Part shown: positions 31,212 through 40,935 of the stretch, one piece after another
Layout of the letters: every line of letters begins with the position of its first letter
How positions within the stretch are numbered: position 1 is the stretch's first letter
Assembly (NCBI GenBank): GCA_035712345.1
Contig: DASTAY010000056.1
Location: 77,409 to 141,408 of the forward strand
Source of the DNA: VRUE01 sp035712345
GTDB lineage: Bacteria > Actinomycetota > Thermoleophilia > Solirubrobacterales > 70-9
Length of the DNA: 64,000 nt
Reading direction: 5' to 3'
The notes under the pieces: model-generated
Databases searched by the model: none
The model's input: the letters and a program-made list of their open reading frames with translations, nothing else
Told to the model about the DNA's origin: nothing
Translations under genes and position numbers: made by a program

Positions 31212-33107
31212 ATGGAGGTTTCCGCGCCCAGGAACGACGCTACTGGAGCCCTCGACGGGCTCGATGTCGACTACGGAAAGCGGCAGCACGGCAAGGGCGC
31301 CCCGGGCTCACGCGAGAACCCGGAGGTCTACGAGAACATCCCCGGGCACGTGATTCCGATCCTCGCCGGCGAGTTCGACGACTTCAGCTTGGAATCCAGC
31401 GGCTTCCTCGCCGGCGAGCAGGGCGAGGACACCTTCATCCCCTTCCGCCTCAAACAGGGCGTCTACGGACAGCGCCAGGCCGACGTACAGATGATCCGCG
31501 TCAAGCTACCCTTCGGCGGTGTCTCGCCGGACCAGCTCGATGCCTTCGCCGAGGTGATCGAGCGCTGGGTGCCGCTGCGCAAGGGCCACATCACGACCCG
31601 CCAGAACATCCAGATGCACCACGTGCCGCTGGCCGACGCGACGAAGCTGATCCGCCAGCTCGGCGAGGCCGGCCTCTCCTCGCGCGAGGGCTGCGGCAAC
31701 ACCGTCCGCAACGTCACCGCCGATCCCTACGCCGGCGTCGCCGCCGACGAGGTCTTCGACCCCACCCCCTACGCAGGCGCCTACGTCCGATACTTCGTTC
31801 GCCACCCGGTCACCCAGGCGATGCCGCGCAAGTGGAAGACCGCCTTCTCCTCTTCACGGGCCGACCGCGCGATCGTCCCGATTCACGACATCGGCTTCCT
31901 GCCGGTAATCCGCGACGCGACGCTGGGCGGCGGCGAGCGCGGCTTCGAGGTCTGGGTTGGTGGCGGCACCGCGATCATGCCCCGCCTCGCCCACAAGATC
32001 TTCGACTTCGTCGGCGCCGACGACGGCGAGTACCTGCGGGTGACCGAGGCGATTGTGCGCATCTTCGACCGCCAGGACTGGCTGCGCAAGAACCGGGCGC
32101 GGGCGCGGATCAAGGTCCTGCTCGACAAAATCGGGCCGGAGGCGTTTCGCGAGCTGGTCGACGAGGAGCTCGCCGGCGAGTGGGTCCACGAGTGCGATTA
32201 CGCCGCCGAGCTGGAGCGGCTGCGCTTCGCCGACGACGAGGAAGCGCGGGCGCCCGGCGTCCCCGCCGGCCTCAGCTCGCCCAACGGCGACCGGCCCGAG
32301 TTCGACCTCTTCCGCGAGCGCAACGTCACCGCCCAGCGCCAGGCGGGCTTCTTCGCCATCGCGGTCAAGGTCACCCGCGGCGATCTCACCCCCGAGCAGT
32401 TCCGCGGCCTGGCCGCGCTGATGCGTGAGTTCTGCGGCGGCAATGCCCGCACCACGGTCGAGCAGAACATCATCCTGCGCTGGGTGCGGGACGAGGCGCT
32501 GTATGAGCTCTGGAACCGGCTGCGCGAGCTCGGCCTGGCCGATTCCGGCGCCTTTGAAATCGACGACGTGATCAGCTGTCCCGGCACCGACAGCTGCAAG
32601 ATGGGCATCACCGCCTCGATGGGGCTGAATGAAGCGATCCAGGCCCGGCTCGAGCGGATGCAGATCGTCGACTCGCTGACCCGCCGGGTGCAGATCAAGA
32701 TGAGCGGCTGCCCCAACGGCTGCGGCCAGCACCACATCGGCACGATCGGCTTCTACGGCGCCTCGCTCAAGGTCGGCGAACGCCAGATGCCCGCTTACAT
32801 CCCCCACATCGGCGGCCGCGCCGCCGACGGCGAGGTCGTCTTCGGCAAGCGCCTGAAGACGCGCCTGCCAGCCAAGCGCGTGCCCGATGCTGTCGAGCGC
32901 TGGCTGCGGATGTACGAGGCGGAGCGGGCCGAAGGCGAGGACTTCGAGCGCTTCGCCGAGCGCGTCGGCAACGAGCGCTTCGAAGCCGAGGTCAAGGAGC
33001 TGACGCTGCCGGCCGAGTTCAGCCTCGAGACGATGGAGCAGTTCATCGACTGGAACCGCTCCAGCCCCTACGAAGTGATTCGCGGCGAGGGAGAGTGCGC
33101 GATCTAG
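31212..33107 (+). CDS. Siroheme nitrite/sulfite reductase (ferredoxin type)
   Basis: 631 aa. Two ferredoxin-like half domains and two siroheme/[4Fe-4S] domains. Cluster cysteines are CPGTDSCKMG (about 456-462) and SGCPNGCGQHH (about 499-504), the C-x5-C...C-x3-C set of the family. Siroheme-binding stretches GHITTRQNIQMHH and EGCGNTVRNVTAD are clear. AGGAGG lies ten nt before the ATG. It makes a six-electron reduction of nitrite (or sulfite) using ferredoxin. Next to narGHJI and NarK, nitrite is the likely substrate; sequence alone cannot exclude sulfite. Confidence 0.88.
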   Translation: MEVSAPRNDATGALDGLDVDYGKRQHGKGAPGSRENPEVYENIPGHVIPILAGEFDDFSLESSGFLAGEQGEDTFIPFRLKQGVYGQRQADVQMIRVKLPFGGVSPDQLDAFAEVIERWVPLRKGHITTRQNIQMHHVPLADATKLIRQLGEAGLSSREGCGNTVRNVTADPYAGVAADEVFDPTPYAGAYVRYFVRHPVTQAMPRKWKTAFSSSRADRAIVPIHDIGFLPVIRDATLGGGERGFEVWVGGGTAIMPRLAHKIFDFVGADDGEYLRVTEAIVRIFDRQDWLRKNRARARIKVLLDKIGPEAFRELVDEELAGEWVHECDYAAELERLRFADDEEARAPGVPAGLSSPNGDRPEFDLFRERNVTAQRQAGFFAIAVKVTRGDLTPEQFRGLAALMREFCGGNARTTVEQNIILRWVRDEALYELWNRLRELGLADSGAFEIDDVISCPGTDSCKMGITASMGLNEAIQARLERMQIVDSLTRRVQIKMSGCPNGCGQHHIGTIGFYGASLKVGERQMPAYIPHIGGRAADGEVVFGKRLKTRLPAKRVPDAVERWLRMYEAERAEGEDFERFAERVGNERFEAEVKELTLPAEFSLETMEQFIDWNRSSPYEVIRGEGECAI

Positions 33108-33185
33108 AGCATTCGCTCCAGCTTCTTCGGCTCAGAGCCAGATGTATGCGTTTGATAATCGACCATCGAACGCTGACCCACGGTC

Positions 33186-34187
33186 TCAGATGGGCCGACG
33201 GCCGGAAGACGTGCGGGATGCGAGCCTCAGTGTGCGGACGACGGCGCGCACCAAGCCGGTCGCGACGACGGCCCAGACGGCAACCGCCACCCAGACCCAG
33301 ACGTCGGCGAAGTGGGTGATCGCCGGCGCCGGGACGATCGAGCCAACGACAAAGCTGCAGGCGGCGTACATCCCGACCGGGAAGACCGTCGACCAGCGGC
33401 GTACACCGTAGCGCCGGCGCGGCCAGCGCAGCTCGGCGGCGAGGAGTATCGGTAGCCAGACGAGCGCCGCGACCCAGAGTCCAAGTGAGATCCCCTTGAG
33501 CGCGCCGAGCGCACCGCCCGGAGGTTCCAGGCTTTCGTAGGCGAGCGCGATCCGCCCCGCCACAACGGTGGAGATCGCCAGGGCGCCGCCGGTGACCCAG
33601 TGGTCGCCGCCGCCGCTGGCGAGCTGCCGGAAATCGAAGTGGCGCAGCACCCGCGGGTAGAAGCCGAGGCCGAGGAGGAACGGCAACAGCGAGGCAGCGA
33701 GCAGCCACTCGGCCCGATAGGCCAGCGCCAGCGCCGCAGCGAGGAGCGCGAGGGACTCGGTGCCGACGGTGAGGATGAAGGAGGCGCCGACCGTCGGCGT
33801 CCTCCAGTTGCGCAGGACCGGCCCCACCAGCCCGAGCCAGACGAGCAGGGCGACGACGAGCAGGAGGCTGCCGGCCCAGTTCCAGCCGAGCAGCGTCAGA
33901 CGGGTGCCCAGGACCCCGGTGCCGGCGACGGCGGTGAAGGCGGCGGGCGTGCGCAGGTCCTCTCGAAAACGGGCGCGGTCGCGCAGGGCGCGGGCCGGAA
34001 GCATGATTGCGAGAACCACCCAAGCCGCCAGGTCAAGCGCTAGCAGGAGCCGGGAGAGCTGCTCGTGGCCGTCCAGCGCGAGGCCGATCGAGACGATCCC
34101 GGTACCCATCACGACCGCGCCGGACGCCGGCGGCACCGCGGCCAAGAGCAAGTCGACGCCACCGGGCGCGACGCGTCGGCTGGACAT
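33186..34187 (-). CDS. TehA/SLAC1-family anion channel or transporter
   Basis: 333 aa with about ten hydrophobic helices (VVMGTGIVSIGLALDG at the start, TAVAGTGVLGTRLTLLGWNW, FPVGMYAACSFVVGS near the end). This is the TehA / tellurite-resistance / C4-dicarboxylate family; plant SLAC1 relatives pass nitrate and chloride. ATG at 34185-34187 abuts the narI stop (TGATG), so it is the last gene of the nar operon, and a role in nitrate or nitrite passage is a fair inference. A second member sits before moeA. Confidence 0.85.
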   Translation of the reverse strand: MSSRRVAPGGVDLLLAAVPPASGAVVMGTGIVSIGLALDGHEQLSRLLLALDLAAWVVLAIMLPARALRDRARFREDLRTPAAFTAVAGTGVLGTRLTLLGWNWAGSLLLVVALLVWLGLVGPVLRNWRTPTVGASFILTVGTESLALLAAALALAYRAEWLLAASLLPFLLGLGFYPRVLRHFDFRQLASGGGDHWVTGGALAISTVVAGRIALAYESLEPPGGALGALKGISLGLWVAALVWLPILLAAELRWPRRRYGVRRWSTVFPVGMYAACSFVVGSIVPAPAITHFADVWVWVAVAVWAVVATGLVRAVVRTLRLASRTSSGRRPI

Positions 34188-34879
34188 CAGCGAGCGGCGT
34201 AACGGCGCCGGTAAAGGATGTAGGGACGGCCGACGTACTGCAGCGGGATGCTCCAGGCATGGACCAAGCGGCTGAACGGGAACGCCGCCCAGAAGCCCCA
34301 GGCGATGATCGCGTGCAGCTGGTAGACGAGCGGCGCGCCCTTCACCGCGTTGACATCCGGGTCGAGGTAGAACAGCGAGCGCCACCAGTCCCCGATCGTG
34401 TCGCGGTAGTTGTACGGGTCGCCGGTGAACAGGGTGTGGGCGAAGGTCATCCAGCAGCCGAGCAGGATCAGCACCGTGAGCAGGAGGTAGGTCAGCATGT
34501 CCATCCGGCTGGTGGAGCGGCGGACCCGGGGGCTGGTGGAGCGGCGGTAGAGCAACCCGAGGAAGCCGACCAGCGTTATCAGCCCGGCGGTACCGCCGGC
34601 GACTCCGGCGAACCAACGGTAGAAGCCCTCGGAGATCCCGATCGAGGCGGTCAGCGAGGGTGGGATGCAGAGTCCGATCACGTGGCCGCCGATCGCGGCC
34701 AGCGCGCCGTAGTGGAAAGCTGGGCTGGCCCATCCCAGCACCCGGCGGTCGAGCAGCTGGGTGGAGCGGCTGGTCCAGGCGAACTGGTCGGCGCGGTAGC
34801 GCCACACGTGGCCGACCGCGAAGGTCGTGATTGCGACGAACGGCAGGATGATCCAGAGCAGGATCTCGGCGGCGCTCAC
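34187..34879 (-). CDS. narI: Respiratory nitrate reductase gamma subunit
   Basis: 230 aa cytochrome b-type membrane subunit with five spans (ILLWIILPFVAITTFAVGHV; GALAAIGGHVIGLCI; LITLVGFLGLLYR; LTYLLLTVLILLGCWMTFAH; LHAIIAWGFWAAFPFSRLVH). Histidines in the first, second and last spans are placed to bind two hemes. It passes quinol electrons to NarH. GTG at 34877-34879 overlaps the narJ stop (GTGA). Confidence 0.92.
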   Translation of the reverse strand: MSAAEILLWIILPFVAITTFAVGHVWRYRADQFAWTSRSTQLLDRRVLGWASPAFHYGALAAIGGHVIGLCIPPSLTASIGISEGFYRWFAGVAGGTAGLITLVGFLGLLYRRSTSPRVRRSTSRMDMLTYLLLTVLILLGCWMTFAHTLFTGDPYNYRDTIGDWWRSLFYLDPDVNAVKGAPLVYQLHAIIAWGFWAAFPFSRLVHAWSIPLQYVGRPYILYRRRYAAR

Positions 34880-35526
34880 CGTCTCGCCTCCGCGCCGGGC
34901 ATCACCTCGGGCGGTGCGAACGGCTCCAGCCCGACCAGCTCCTGCGGTGGGCCGGCGGCGGCGATCCCGGCCGCCCGCGCCCGCTCCCCCGCCGAAGCCG
35001 GGCCGAGGGTCTCGCAGACGGCGTCTAGCAGCTCCGCGTAGGGGCTGGCGAGGTCGCGCAGACTGAGCCGCACCAGCTCCAGCGCTGCCCGGTTCTCGCG
35101 CAGGACGATCTCGCCGCGGCCCTGCGGCGCTGTGGCCGCGAACTCGAGCATCACCGGCAGGTAGTCGGGCAGCTCGGTGCCCTCCAGCGGCAGCCCGGCG
35201 GCACGGTAGAGCCGCTTCAGCCGCACCAGAGCGCTGCCCCGCTCGCGCTTGTCGCCGTCGGAGTAGAAGGTGAGGTAGAGGCCGGAGCGCTTGTTGAGGT
35301 CGATCGCCTCTACGTAGTGCTGGGCGGCCACGACCGGCTCGGTGCGATCCCTCCAGGCGAGGAAGCGTTCCAGCGCCGCCCGGGCCGGCGACCGCGGCAG
35401 CGTCGCGACCGCGGCGCCGATCTCCTCCCGGGCCGCCAGCAGCTCCTCGCCGGGGTACTGGAGCAGCAGCGAGCAGAGTTCGTAGACTCGCGCCGCGGCC
35501 TCGCCCCGCCGCGCCCGCGGCGCCAT
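34876..35526 (-). CDS. narJ: Nitrate reductase assembly chaperone
   Basis: 216 aa helical protein of the NarJ/TorD class: YELCSLLLQYPGEELLAARE, HYVEAIDLNKRSGLYLTFY, SDGDKRERGSALVRLKRLY and ELPDYLPVMLEFAA are typical. It binds the NarG precursor until the molybdenum cofactor is inserted and is not part of the mature enzyme. The ATG abuts the narH stop (TGATG). Confidence 0.92.
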   Translation of the reverse strand: MAPRARRGEAAARVYELCSLLLQYPGEELLAAREEIGAAVATLPRSPARAALERFLAWRDRTEPVVAAQHYVEAIDLNKRSGLYLTFYSDGDKRERGSALVRLKRLYRAAGLPLEGTELPDYLPVMLEFAATAPQGRGEIVLRENRAALELVRLSLRDLASPYAELLDAVCETLGPASAGERARAAGIAAAGPPQELVGLEPFAPPEVMPGAEARR

Positions 35527-37115
35527 CAGCTCGCCCCCCCGTCGCGGCGCCGGCCCCCGGCCATCTTGACCAGGTCGAGGTCGACCGGGTCGGGATCCCG
35601 TTCGAGCATGAACCCCTCGGTGCCGGCTTCGGGGTCGGGCGTGATCGCGCCGCAGTTGCCGGGGCCGCCCTCGAAGTCCAGGCCGCAGGCACCCTGCTGT
35701 TCCATCAGCCGCTCGCCTAGCTCGGCGTGGGCCTGCGGGATCACGTAGCGGTCGTCGTAGTCGGCGATCGCCAACAGCCGGTACATGTCCTCGACGTCCT
35801 CGACGCTCATCCCGACCGCGGCGGGCATCTCCTCGTCGTGCTCGCCGAGCACGTCGCGCTTGCGCATGTGGCCGCGCATCGCCGCCAGCCGCCGAAGCAC
35901 GCTGCGAATCCGCTCGCCGTCGCCGGCCGCGAGCAGGTTGGCGAGGTAGTCGACCGGGATCCGCATCGACTCGATCGCCGGGAAGACCTGGTCGGGATCG
36001 GCCTCATAGCCGTCGGTCTCAAGCGAGTTGACGATCGGCGAGAGCGGCGGCACATACCAGACCATCGGCAACGTTCGGTACTCGGGGTGCAGCGGCAGCG
36101 CCACTTCGTAGCGGTGGGCGAGCGCGTAGACGGGCGAGCGGCGGGCGGCGTCGATCCAGTCGTCGGGAATGCCGTCGGCACTCGCCTGCGCCCGCACCGC
36201 CGGGTCCTCCGGGTCGAGGAAGACGTCGCGCTGGGCATCGAGCAGGTCGTGCTCGTCGGGCACCGAGGCAGCCGCCTCGACGCGGTCGGCGTCGTAGAGG
36301 ACAAGGCCGATGTAGCGGATCCGCCCGACGCAGGTCTCCGAGCAGATCGTCGGCAGGCCGGCCTCGATCCGCGGGTAGCAGAGCGTGCACTTCTCGGCCT
36401 TGCCGGTCTTGTGGTTGAAGTAGACCTTCTTGTAGGGGCAGCCGGAGACGCAGAAGCGCCAGCCGCGGCACTTCTCCTGGTCGACGAGCACGATCCCGTC
36501 CTCCTCGCGCTTGTACATCGCGCCGGAGGGGCAGGAGGCGACGCAGGAGGGATTCAGGCAGTGCTCGCAGATCCGCGGTAGGTAGAACATGAAGGCCTGC
36601 TCGTAGGTCGCCTTGACCTGCTCCTGGATCCCCTCGGTCAGCGGGTCCATGTGGATGCGCTCCGGCGCGCCTGCGAGGTTGTCGTCCCAGTTGGGCCCCC
36701 ACTCGATCTCCTCGAGCGGCTTGCCGGTCAGCTGCGAGCGGGCGCGGGCAACCGGATCGTGCTCGGAGAGCGGCGCCGTGATCAGCTTCTCGTAGTCGTA
36801 GGTCCAGGGCTCGTAGTAGTCGTCGATCTCGGGCAGGTCGGGATTCGAGAAGATCGAGAGCAGCTTCTTGATTCTGCCTCCCGCCTTCAGCCGCAGCCTG
36901 CCCTTGCGGTCGAGCTCCCAGCCCCCCTTCCAGTGCTCCTGGTCCTCCCAGCGCTTGGGGTAGCCGATCCCGGGCTTGGTCTCGACGTCGTTGAACCACA
37001 TGTACTCAGCGCCGGGCCGGTTGGTCCAGACCTGCTTGCAGGTGACCGAGCAGGTGTGGCAGCCGATGCACTTGTCGAGGTTCATCACCATCCCGACCTG
37101 GGCCTTGATCTTCAC
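35526..37115 (-). CDS. narH: Respiratory nitrate reductase beta subunit
   Basis: 529 aa iron-sulfur protein. Cysteine groups: CIGCHTCSVTCKQVW at the start; CEHCLNPSCVASCPSGAMY; CRGWRFCVSGCPYKK, where Trp replaces one Cys so this site holds a [3Fe-4S] cluster; and CTLCYPRIEAGLPTICSETC. These give the four clusters that carry electrons from NarI heme to NarG. It overlaps narG by 4 nt. Full length. Confidence 0.95.
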   Translation of the reverse strand: MKIKAQVGMVMNLDKCIGCHTCSVTCKQVWTNRPGAEYMWFNDVETKPGIGYPKRWEDQEHWKGGWELDRKGRLRLKAGGRIKKLLSIFSNPDLPEIDDYYEPWTYDYEKLITAPLSEHDPVARARSQLTGKPLEEIEWGPNWDDNLAGAPERIHMDPLTEGIQEQVKATYEQAFMFYLPRICEHCLNPSCVASCPSGAMYKREEDGIVLVDQEKCRGWRFCVSGCPYKKVYFNHKTGKAEKCTLCYPRIEAGLPTICSETCVGRIRYIGLVLYDADRVEAAASVPDEHDLLDAQRDVFLDPEDPAVRAQASADGIPDDWIDAARRSPVYALAHRYEVALPLHPEYRTLPMVWYVPPLSPIVNSLETDGYEADPDQVFPAIESMRIPVDYLANLLAAGDGERIRSVLRRLAAMRGHMRKRDVLGEHDEEMPAAVGMSVEDVEDMYRLLAIADYDDRYVIPQAHAELGERLMEQQGACGLDFEGGPGNCGAITPDPEAGTEGFMLERDPDPVDLDLVKMAGGRRRDGGAS

Positions 37116-40100
37116 TCGAACACCACCTCCGCCTCGCGCTTTCGCAGCACCGTGACCTCGTCGCGCTGTGATCCGGTCGGGCCGTAGTAGTTGAAGCCGA
37201 AGCTGAGCTGCGCGTAGGCGCCGATGAAGTGGGTCGGCTTCATCACGATCCGGGTCAGCGAGTTGTCGGTGCCACCGCGCTTGCCTTCCAGCTCGGTCAG
37301 CGGCACGTTCAGGTGGCGGTCCTTGGCGTGGTACATCAGGCAGGTCCCCTCGGGGATCCGGTGGGAGACCGCCGCCCGGCAGGAGACGACGCCGTTGCGG
37401 TTATAGGCCTCGACCCAATCGTTGTCGTGGATGTCGAGCGCCTCGGCGTCCTCGCGGCTGATCCAGAGCGTGCCGCCGCCGCGGAAGAGGGTCAGCATGT
37501 GCAGGTTGTCCTGGTACTCGGAGTGGATCGACCACTTCGAGTGCGGGGTGAGGTAGCGCAGGGTCAGCTCGCGGCGCTCGCTGTCGCCATCCTCGCGCTG
37601 GTCGCCGAAGATCGCCCGGTGGGCAAGCGGCGGGCGGTAGACCGGCAGTCCTTCGCCCAGCTCCAGCATCCAGGCGTGGTCGAGGTAGAAGTGCATGCGG
37701 CCCGAGAGCGTGTGCCACGGCTTCTCGCGCTCGACGTTCATCGTGAACGGCGCGTAGCGGCGCCCGTGGGCCTCGATCCCCGACCACTCCGGCGAGGTGA
37801 TCACGGTGCGCGGCTGCACCCGCGCGTCGGCCAGCTCGATGCGGTCGCCGGCGCGGGGGCCGGCGAGGTCGGCGAGCTCGACGCCCGTGGTGTGCTCGAG
37901 CGAGCGGAAGCCCTCGACCGCAAGGCGGCCGTTGGTCGTCCCCGAAAGCGCCAGGATCGCCTCGCAGGCGTGCTCGACCCGCTCCAGCGAGGGGCGCCCG
38001 TCGGCGACTCCGCCGCGCACGATGCCGTTGCGGGCGCCGAGGTCGGCGACCTCCTCATCGGCGACCCAGCTCGCCCCCTTGACCGCCGTGCCCTGCTCCT
38101 CGACCAGGGGGCCCAGCGCCTTCCACTTCTCGGCCACCTGAGGGTAGTCACGCTCGACGACGATCAGCTTCGGCATCGTCTTCCCCGGCTCGGGCTCGCA
38201 CTCGCCGGCACGCCAGTCGCGAACCTCGCCCAGGGGCTGGGAGATCTCATCGGCGCTGTCGTGCAGCAACGGCGCCGCGACCAGGTCGCGGCGGGTGCCG
38301 AGGTGCTTGGCGGCCAGCTCAGAGAAGCGCTCTGCGATGCGTCGAAAGGAGTCCCAATCGGTCTTCGCCTCCCAGGGCGGCGGCACCGCCTGGTTGAAGG
38401 TGTGGACGAAGGGGTGCAGGTCGGTGCTCGAGAGGTCGACCTTCTCGTACCAGGTGGCCGCCGGCAGCACGACGTCGGAGAAGAGCGCGTTGCTGGTCAT
38501 GCGGAAGTCGATCGTGCTCAACAGGTCGAGCTTGCCCTCCGGCGCCTCCTCGCGCCAGGCGACCTCCTGTGGGCGCAGCTCCGGCGGGCTCTCCTCGGCG
38601 CGCACCGCGTTGTCGGTCGTGCCCAGCAGGTGCTTGAGAAAGTACTCGTGGCCCTTGCCCGAGGAGCCGAGGAGGTTGGCGCGCCAGACGGTCATCACCT
38701 TGGGCTGGTTGGCGGGCGCGTCGGGGTCCTCACAGGCGAAGCGCAGCCGCCCCTCGCGCAGCTCGCGGACGACGTAGTCGGCCGGCTCCATGCCAGCGCG
38801 CTCGGCCTCCTCGACCAGCTCCAGGCTGGAGCGGTCGAAGCTCGGGTAGGAGGGCAGCCAGCCGAGCCGGGCGCCGAGCGCGTTGACATCGGCGACGTGG
38901 CGCCCCTCGAACAGGCCGCGCCCCAGCGGCGAGGCGAGGTCCTCGGGGCGCTGGCGCTCGTAGCGCCACTGGTCGGTGGCGAGGTAGAAGAACGGCGTCC
39001 CCGACTGGTGGCGCGGCGGGCGGGTCCAGTCCAGGGCGAAGGCGAGCGTCTGCCAGCCGGCCAGCGGGCGGACCTTCTCCTGGCCGACGTAATGGGCCCA
39101 GCCGCCGCCGTTGACTCCCTCGCAGCCGCAGAGCTGGACCAGCGCGAGGAAGGTGCGGTAGACCTGGTCGGAATGGAACCAGTGGTTGGTGCCGGCGCCC
39201 ATCGCGATCATCGAGCGCCCCTCGGTGACCTCGGCGTTGCGGGCGAACTCGCGCGCCACCCGCGCGACCAGCTTGCCGTCGACGCCGGTGATCGGCTCCT
39301 GCCAGGCGGGGGTGCAGGGCTGGGGGTCGTCGTAGCCGCTGGGCCACTCGCCGGGCAGGCCCTCGCGCCCGACGCCGTAGTGGGCGAGGCTGAGGTCGAG
39401 CACGGTGGTGACCAGGTGATCGCCGACGCGGATCGCCGGCACGCCGCGGCGCACCGAACCGCCCCCTTCCCCCTCGCCGACGTCGAAGCGGGGCAGGTCG
39501 ACCGCGACGCGCTCGCCCGCCCGGTCGATCAGGGTCAGCGCCGGCTCGATGCCGTCCAGCTTCAGGTTCCACTTCCCCGGCTCGCCGTAGCGATGGCCGA
39601 CCGAGCCCTTGGGCACTGCGGGCTCTCCCGTGCGCTCATCGAGCAGGACCGGCTTCCACTCGGCGTTCTCCTCCTCGCCACCGGCGCCCTCGAGGTCGGA
39701 GGCCCGGAGTAGCCGGTCGGGCACGTAGGCGCCGTCGCGCTCGCGCAGGGTGACCAGCAGCGGCAGGTCGGTGAAGCGCCGCGCGTAGTCTCGGAAGTAG
39801 GGCACCTCGCGCTCTACGTAGAACTCCTTGAGGATCACGTGGCCCATCGCCATCGCCATCGCCCCGTCTGAGCCCGGCTCGGCCGCCAGCCAGTGGTCGG
39901 CGAACTTGGTGTGCTCGGCGTAGTCGGGCGAGACGACGACGACCTTCTGGCCGCGGTAGCGAGCCTCGGTCATGAAGTGGGCGTCGGGGGTGCGGGTGGT
40001 CGGCAGGTTCGTGCCCCAGATCAGCAGGTAGCCGGCGTTCCACCAGTCGCCGGACTCCGGCACGTCGGTCTGGTCTCCGAAGGACTGCGGCGAGGAGGGC

Positions 40101-40795
40101 GGCAGGTCGGCGTACCAGTCATAGAAGGAGAGGATCGTGCCGCCGATCAGCGAGAGGAACCGCGTGCCTGCGGCGTAGGAAGCCATTGACATCGCCGGGA
40201 TCGGCGAGAAGCCGACCACCCGGTCGGGCCCGTGGCGCTTGATCGTGTGCACGTGGGCGGCGGCGATCATCTCCGCCGCCTCCTCCCAGGAGGCACGCAC
40301 GAAGCCGCCCTTGCCCCGCTGGCGCTTGTAGAGGCGGGATTTCTCGGGGTCTTCGACGATCTCCGCCCAAGCCTCGACCGGGTCTCCGAGCCGCTTGCGC
40401 GCCTCGCGGAACATCGCCAGCAGGCTGCCGCGCACATAGGGGTACTTGACCCGCAGCGGCGAGTAGGTGTACCAGGAGAATGAGGCGCCGCGGGGGCAGC
40501 CGCGGGGCTCGTAGTCGGGCATCTCGGGGCCGGTCGAGGGGTAGTCGACCGCCTGCGACTCCCAGGTGATCAGCCCATCCTTGACGTAGACGTTCCACGA
40601 GCAGGAGCCGGTGCAATTGACGCCGTGGGTCGAGCGCACCACCTTGTCGTGCGCCCAACGGCCTCGGTAGGAGCGCTCCCAGTCGCGGTCTTTGGCGACG
40701 AGCTGACTCCAGTGCTCCTCGGAAATCGGGCCGCGCCGCAGGAAGCGGTGAGCCTCAAGGAGCGGATTGGAGCGACCTGACAAGGCGATGACCAT
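37112..40795 (-). CDS. narG: Respiratory nitrate reductase alpha subunit
   Basis: About 1227 aa molybdoenzyme that reduces nitrate to nitrite. Near the N-terminus THGVNCTGSC and RGCPRGASFSWYTYSP carry the His and Cys ligands of FS0. Mo-bisMGD-binding parts follow (LIWGTNLPTTRTPDAHFMTE, EPGSDGAMAMAMGHVIL, MGAGTNHWFHSDQVYRTFLA). The C-terminus has the MopB substrate-channel end (YNRNGVVSCRAAVSHRIPEG). I use ATG 40793-40795; an in-frame extension to 40882 lacks family character. No Tat signal is seen, fitting a cytoplasmic-facing enzyme. First gene of narGHJI-tehA. Confidence 0.95.
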   Translation of the reverse strand: MVIALSGRSNPLLEAHRFLRRGPISEEHWSQLVAKDRDWERSYRGRWAHDKVVRSTHGVNCTGSCSWNVYVKDGLITWESQAVDYPSTGPEMPDYEPRGCPRGASFSWYTYSPLRVKYPYVRGSLLAMFREARKRLGDPVEAWAEIVEDPEKSRLYKRQRGKGGFVRASWEEAAEMIAAAHVHTIKRHGPDRVVGFSPIPAMSMASYAAGTRFLSLIGGTILSFYDWYADLPPSSPQSFGDQTDVPESGDWWNAGYLLIWGTNLPTTRTPDAHFMTEARYRGQKVVVVSPDYAEHTKFADHWLAAEPGSDGAMAMAMGHVILKEFYVEREVPYFRDYARRFTDLPLLVTLRERDGAYVPDRLLRASDLEGAGGEEENAEWKPVLLDERTGEPAVPKGSVGHRYGEPGKWNLKLDGIEPALTLIDRAGERVAVDLPRFDVGEGEGGGSVRRGVPAIRVGDHLVTTVLDLSLAHYGVGREGLPGEWPSGYDDPQPCTPAWQEPITGVDGKLVARVAREFARNAEVTEGRSMIAMGAGTNHWFHSDQVYRTFLALVQLCGCEGVNGGGWAHYVGQEKVRPLAGWQTLAFALDWTRPPRHQSGTPFFYLATDQWRYERQRPEDLASPLGRGLFEGRHVADVNALGARLGWLPSYPSFDRSSLELVEEAERAGMEPADYVVRELREGRLRFACEDPDAPANQPKVMTVWRANLLGSSGKGHEYFLKHLLGTTDNAVRAEESPPELRPQEVAWREEAPEGKLDLLSTIDFRMTSNALFSDVVLPAATWYEKVDLSSTDLHPFVHTFNQAVPPPWEAKTDWDSFRRIAERFSELAAKHLGTRRDLVAAPLLHDSADEISQPLGEVRDWRAGECEPEPGKTMPKLIVVERDYPQVAEKWKALGPLVEEQGTAVKGASWVADEEVADLGARNGIVRGGVADGRPSLERVEHACEAILALSGTTNGRLAVEGFRSLEHTTGVELADLAGPRAGDRIELADARVQPRTVITSPEWSGIEAHGRRYAPFTMNVEREKPWHTLSGRMHFYLDHAWMLELGEGLPVYRPPLAHRAIFGDQREDGDSERRELTLRYLTPHSKWSIHSEYQDNLHMLTLFRGGGTLWISREDAEALDIHDNDWVEAYNRNGVVSCRAAVSHRIPEGTCLMYHAKDRHLNVPLTELEGKRGGTDNSLTRIVMKPTHFIGAYAQLSFGFNYYGPTGSQRDEVTVLRKREAEVVFE

Positions 40796-40827
40796 TCGTA
40801 TCACAGCGAGAGCAGTACTTGCCCTAT

Positions 40828-40855
40828 TTACACATAGGAAGTGGACGAACACTTC
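40828..40855. promoter_or_regulatory. Operator region between narG and the cupin gene
   Basis: Divergent intergenic region. A perfect inverted repeat GAAGTG-N6-CACTTC lies at 40838-40855, overlapping by its left side a half-site TTACACA (40828-40834) like the arms of the repeats at 31160 and 41704. It could control both the nar operon and the cupin. Confidence 0.45.
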
Positions 40856-40935
40856 GGGCAGGCTAGGATGGCCGGGGAGCATTCCTCAGCTGCCAGGCAG
40901 TGCCTCCAAACACCGAACCACGGGAAGGAGCGATC

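Noticed and set aside
37229..39712. 827-codon plus-strand frame inside narG
   Set aside because: Antisense to a clear nitrate reductase alpha subunit; long antisense frames are expected at this GC content.
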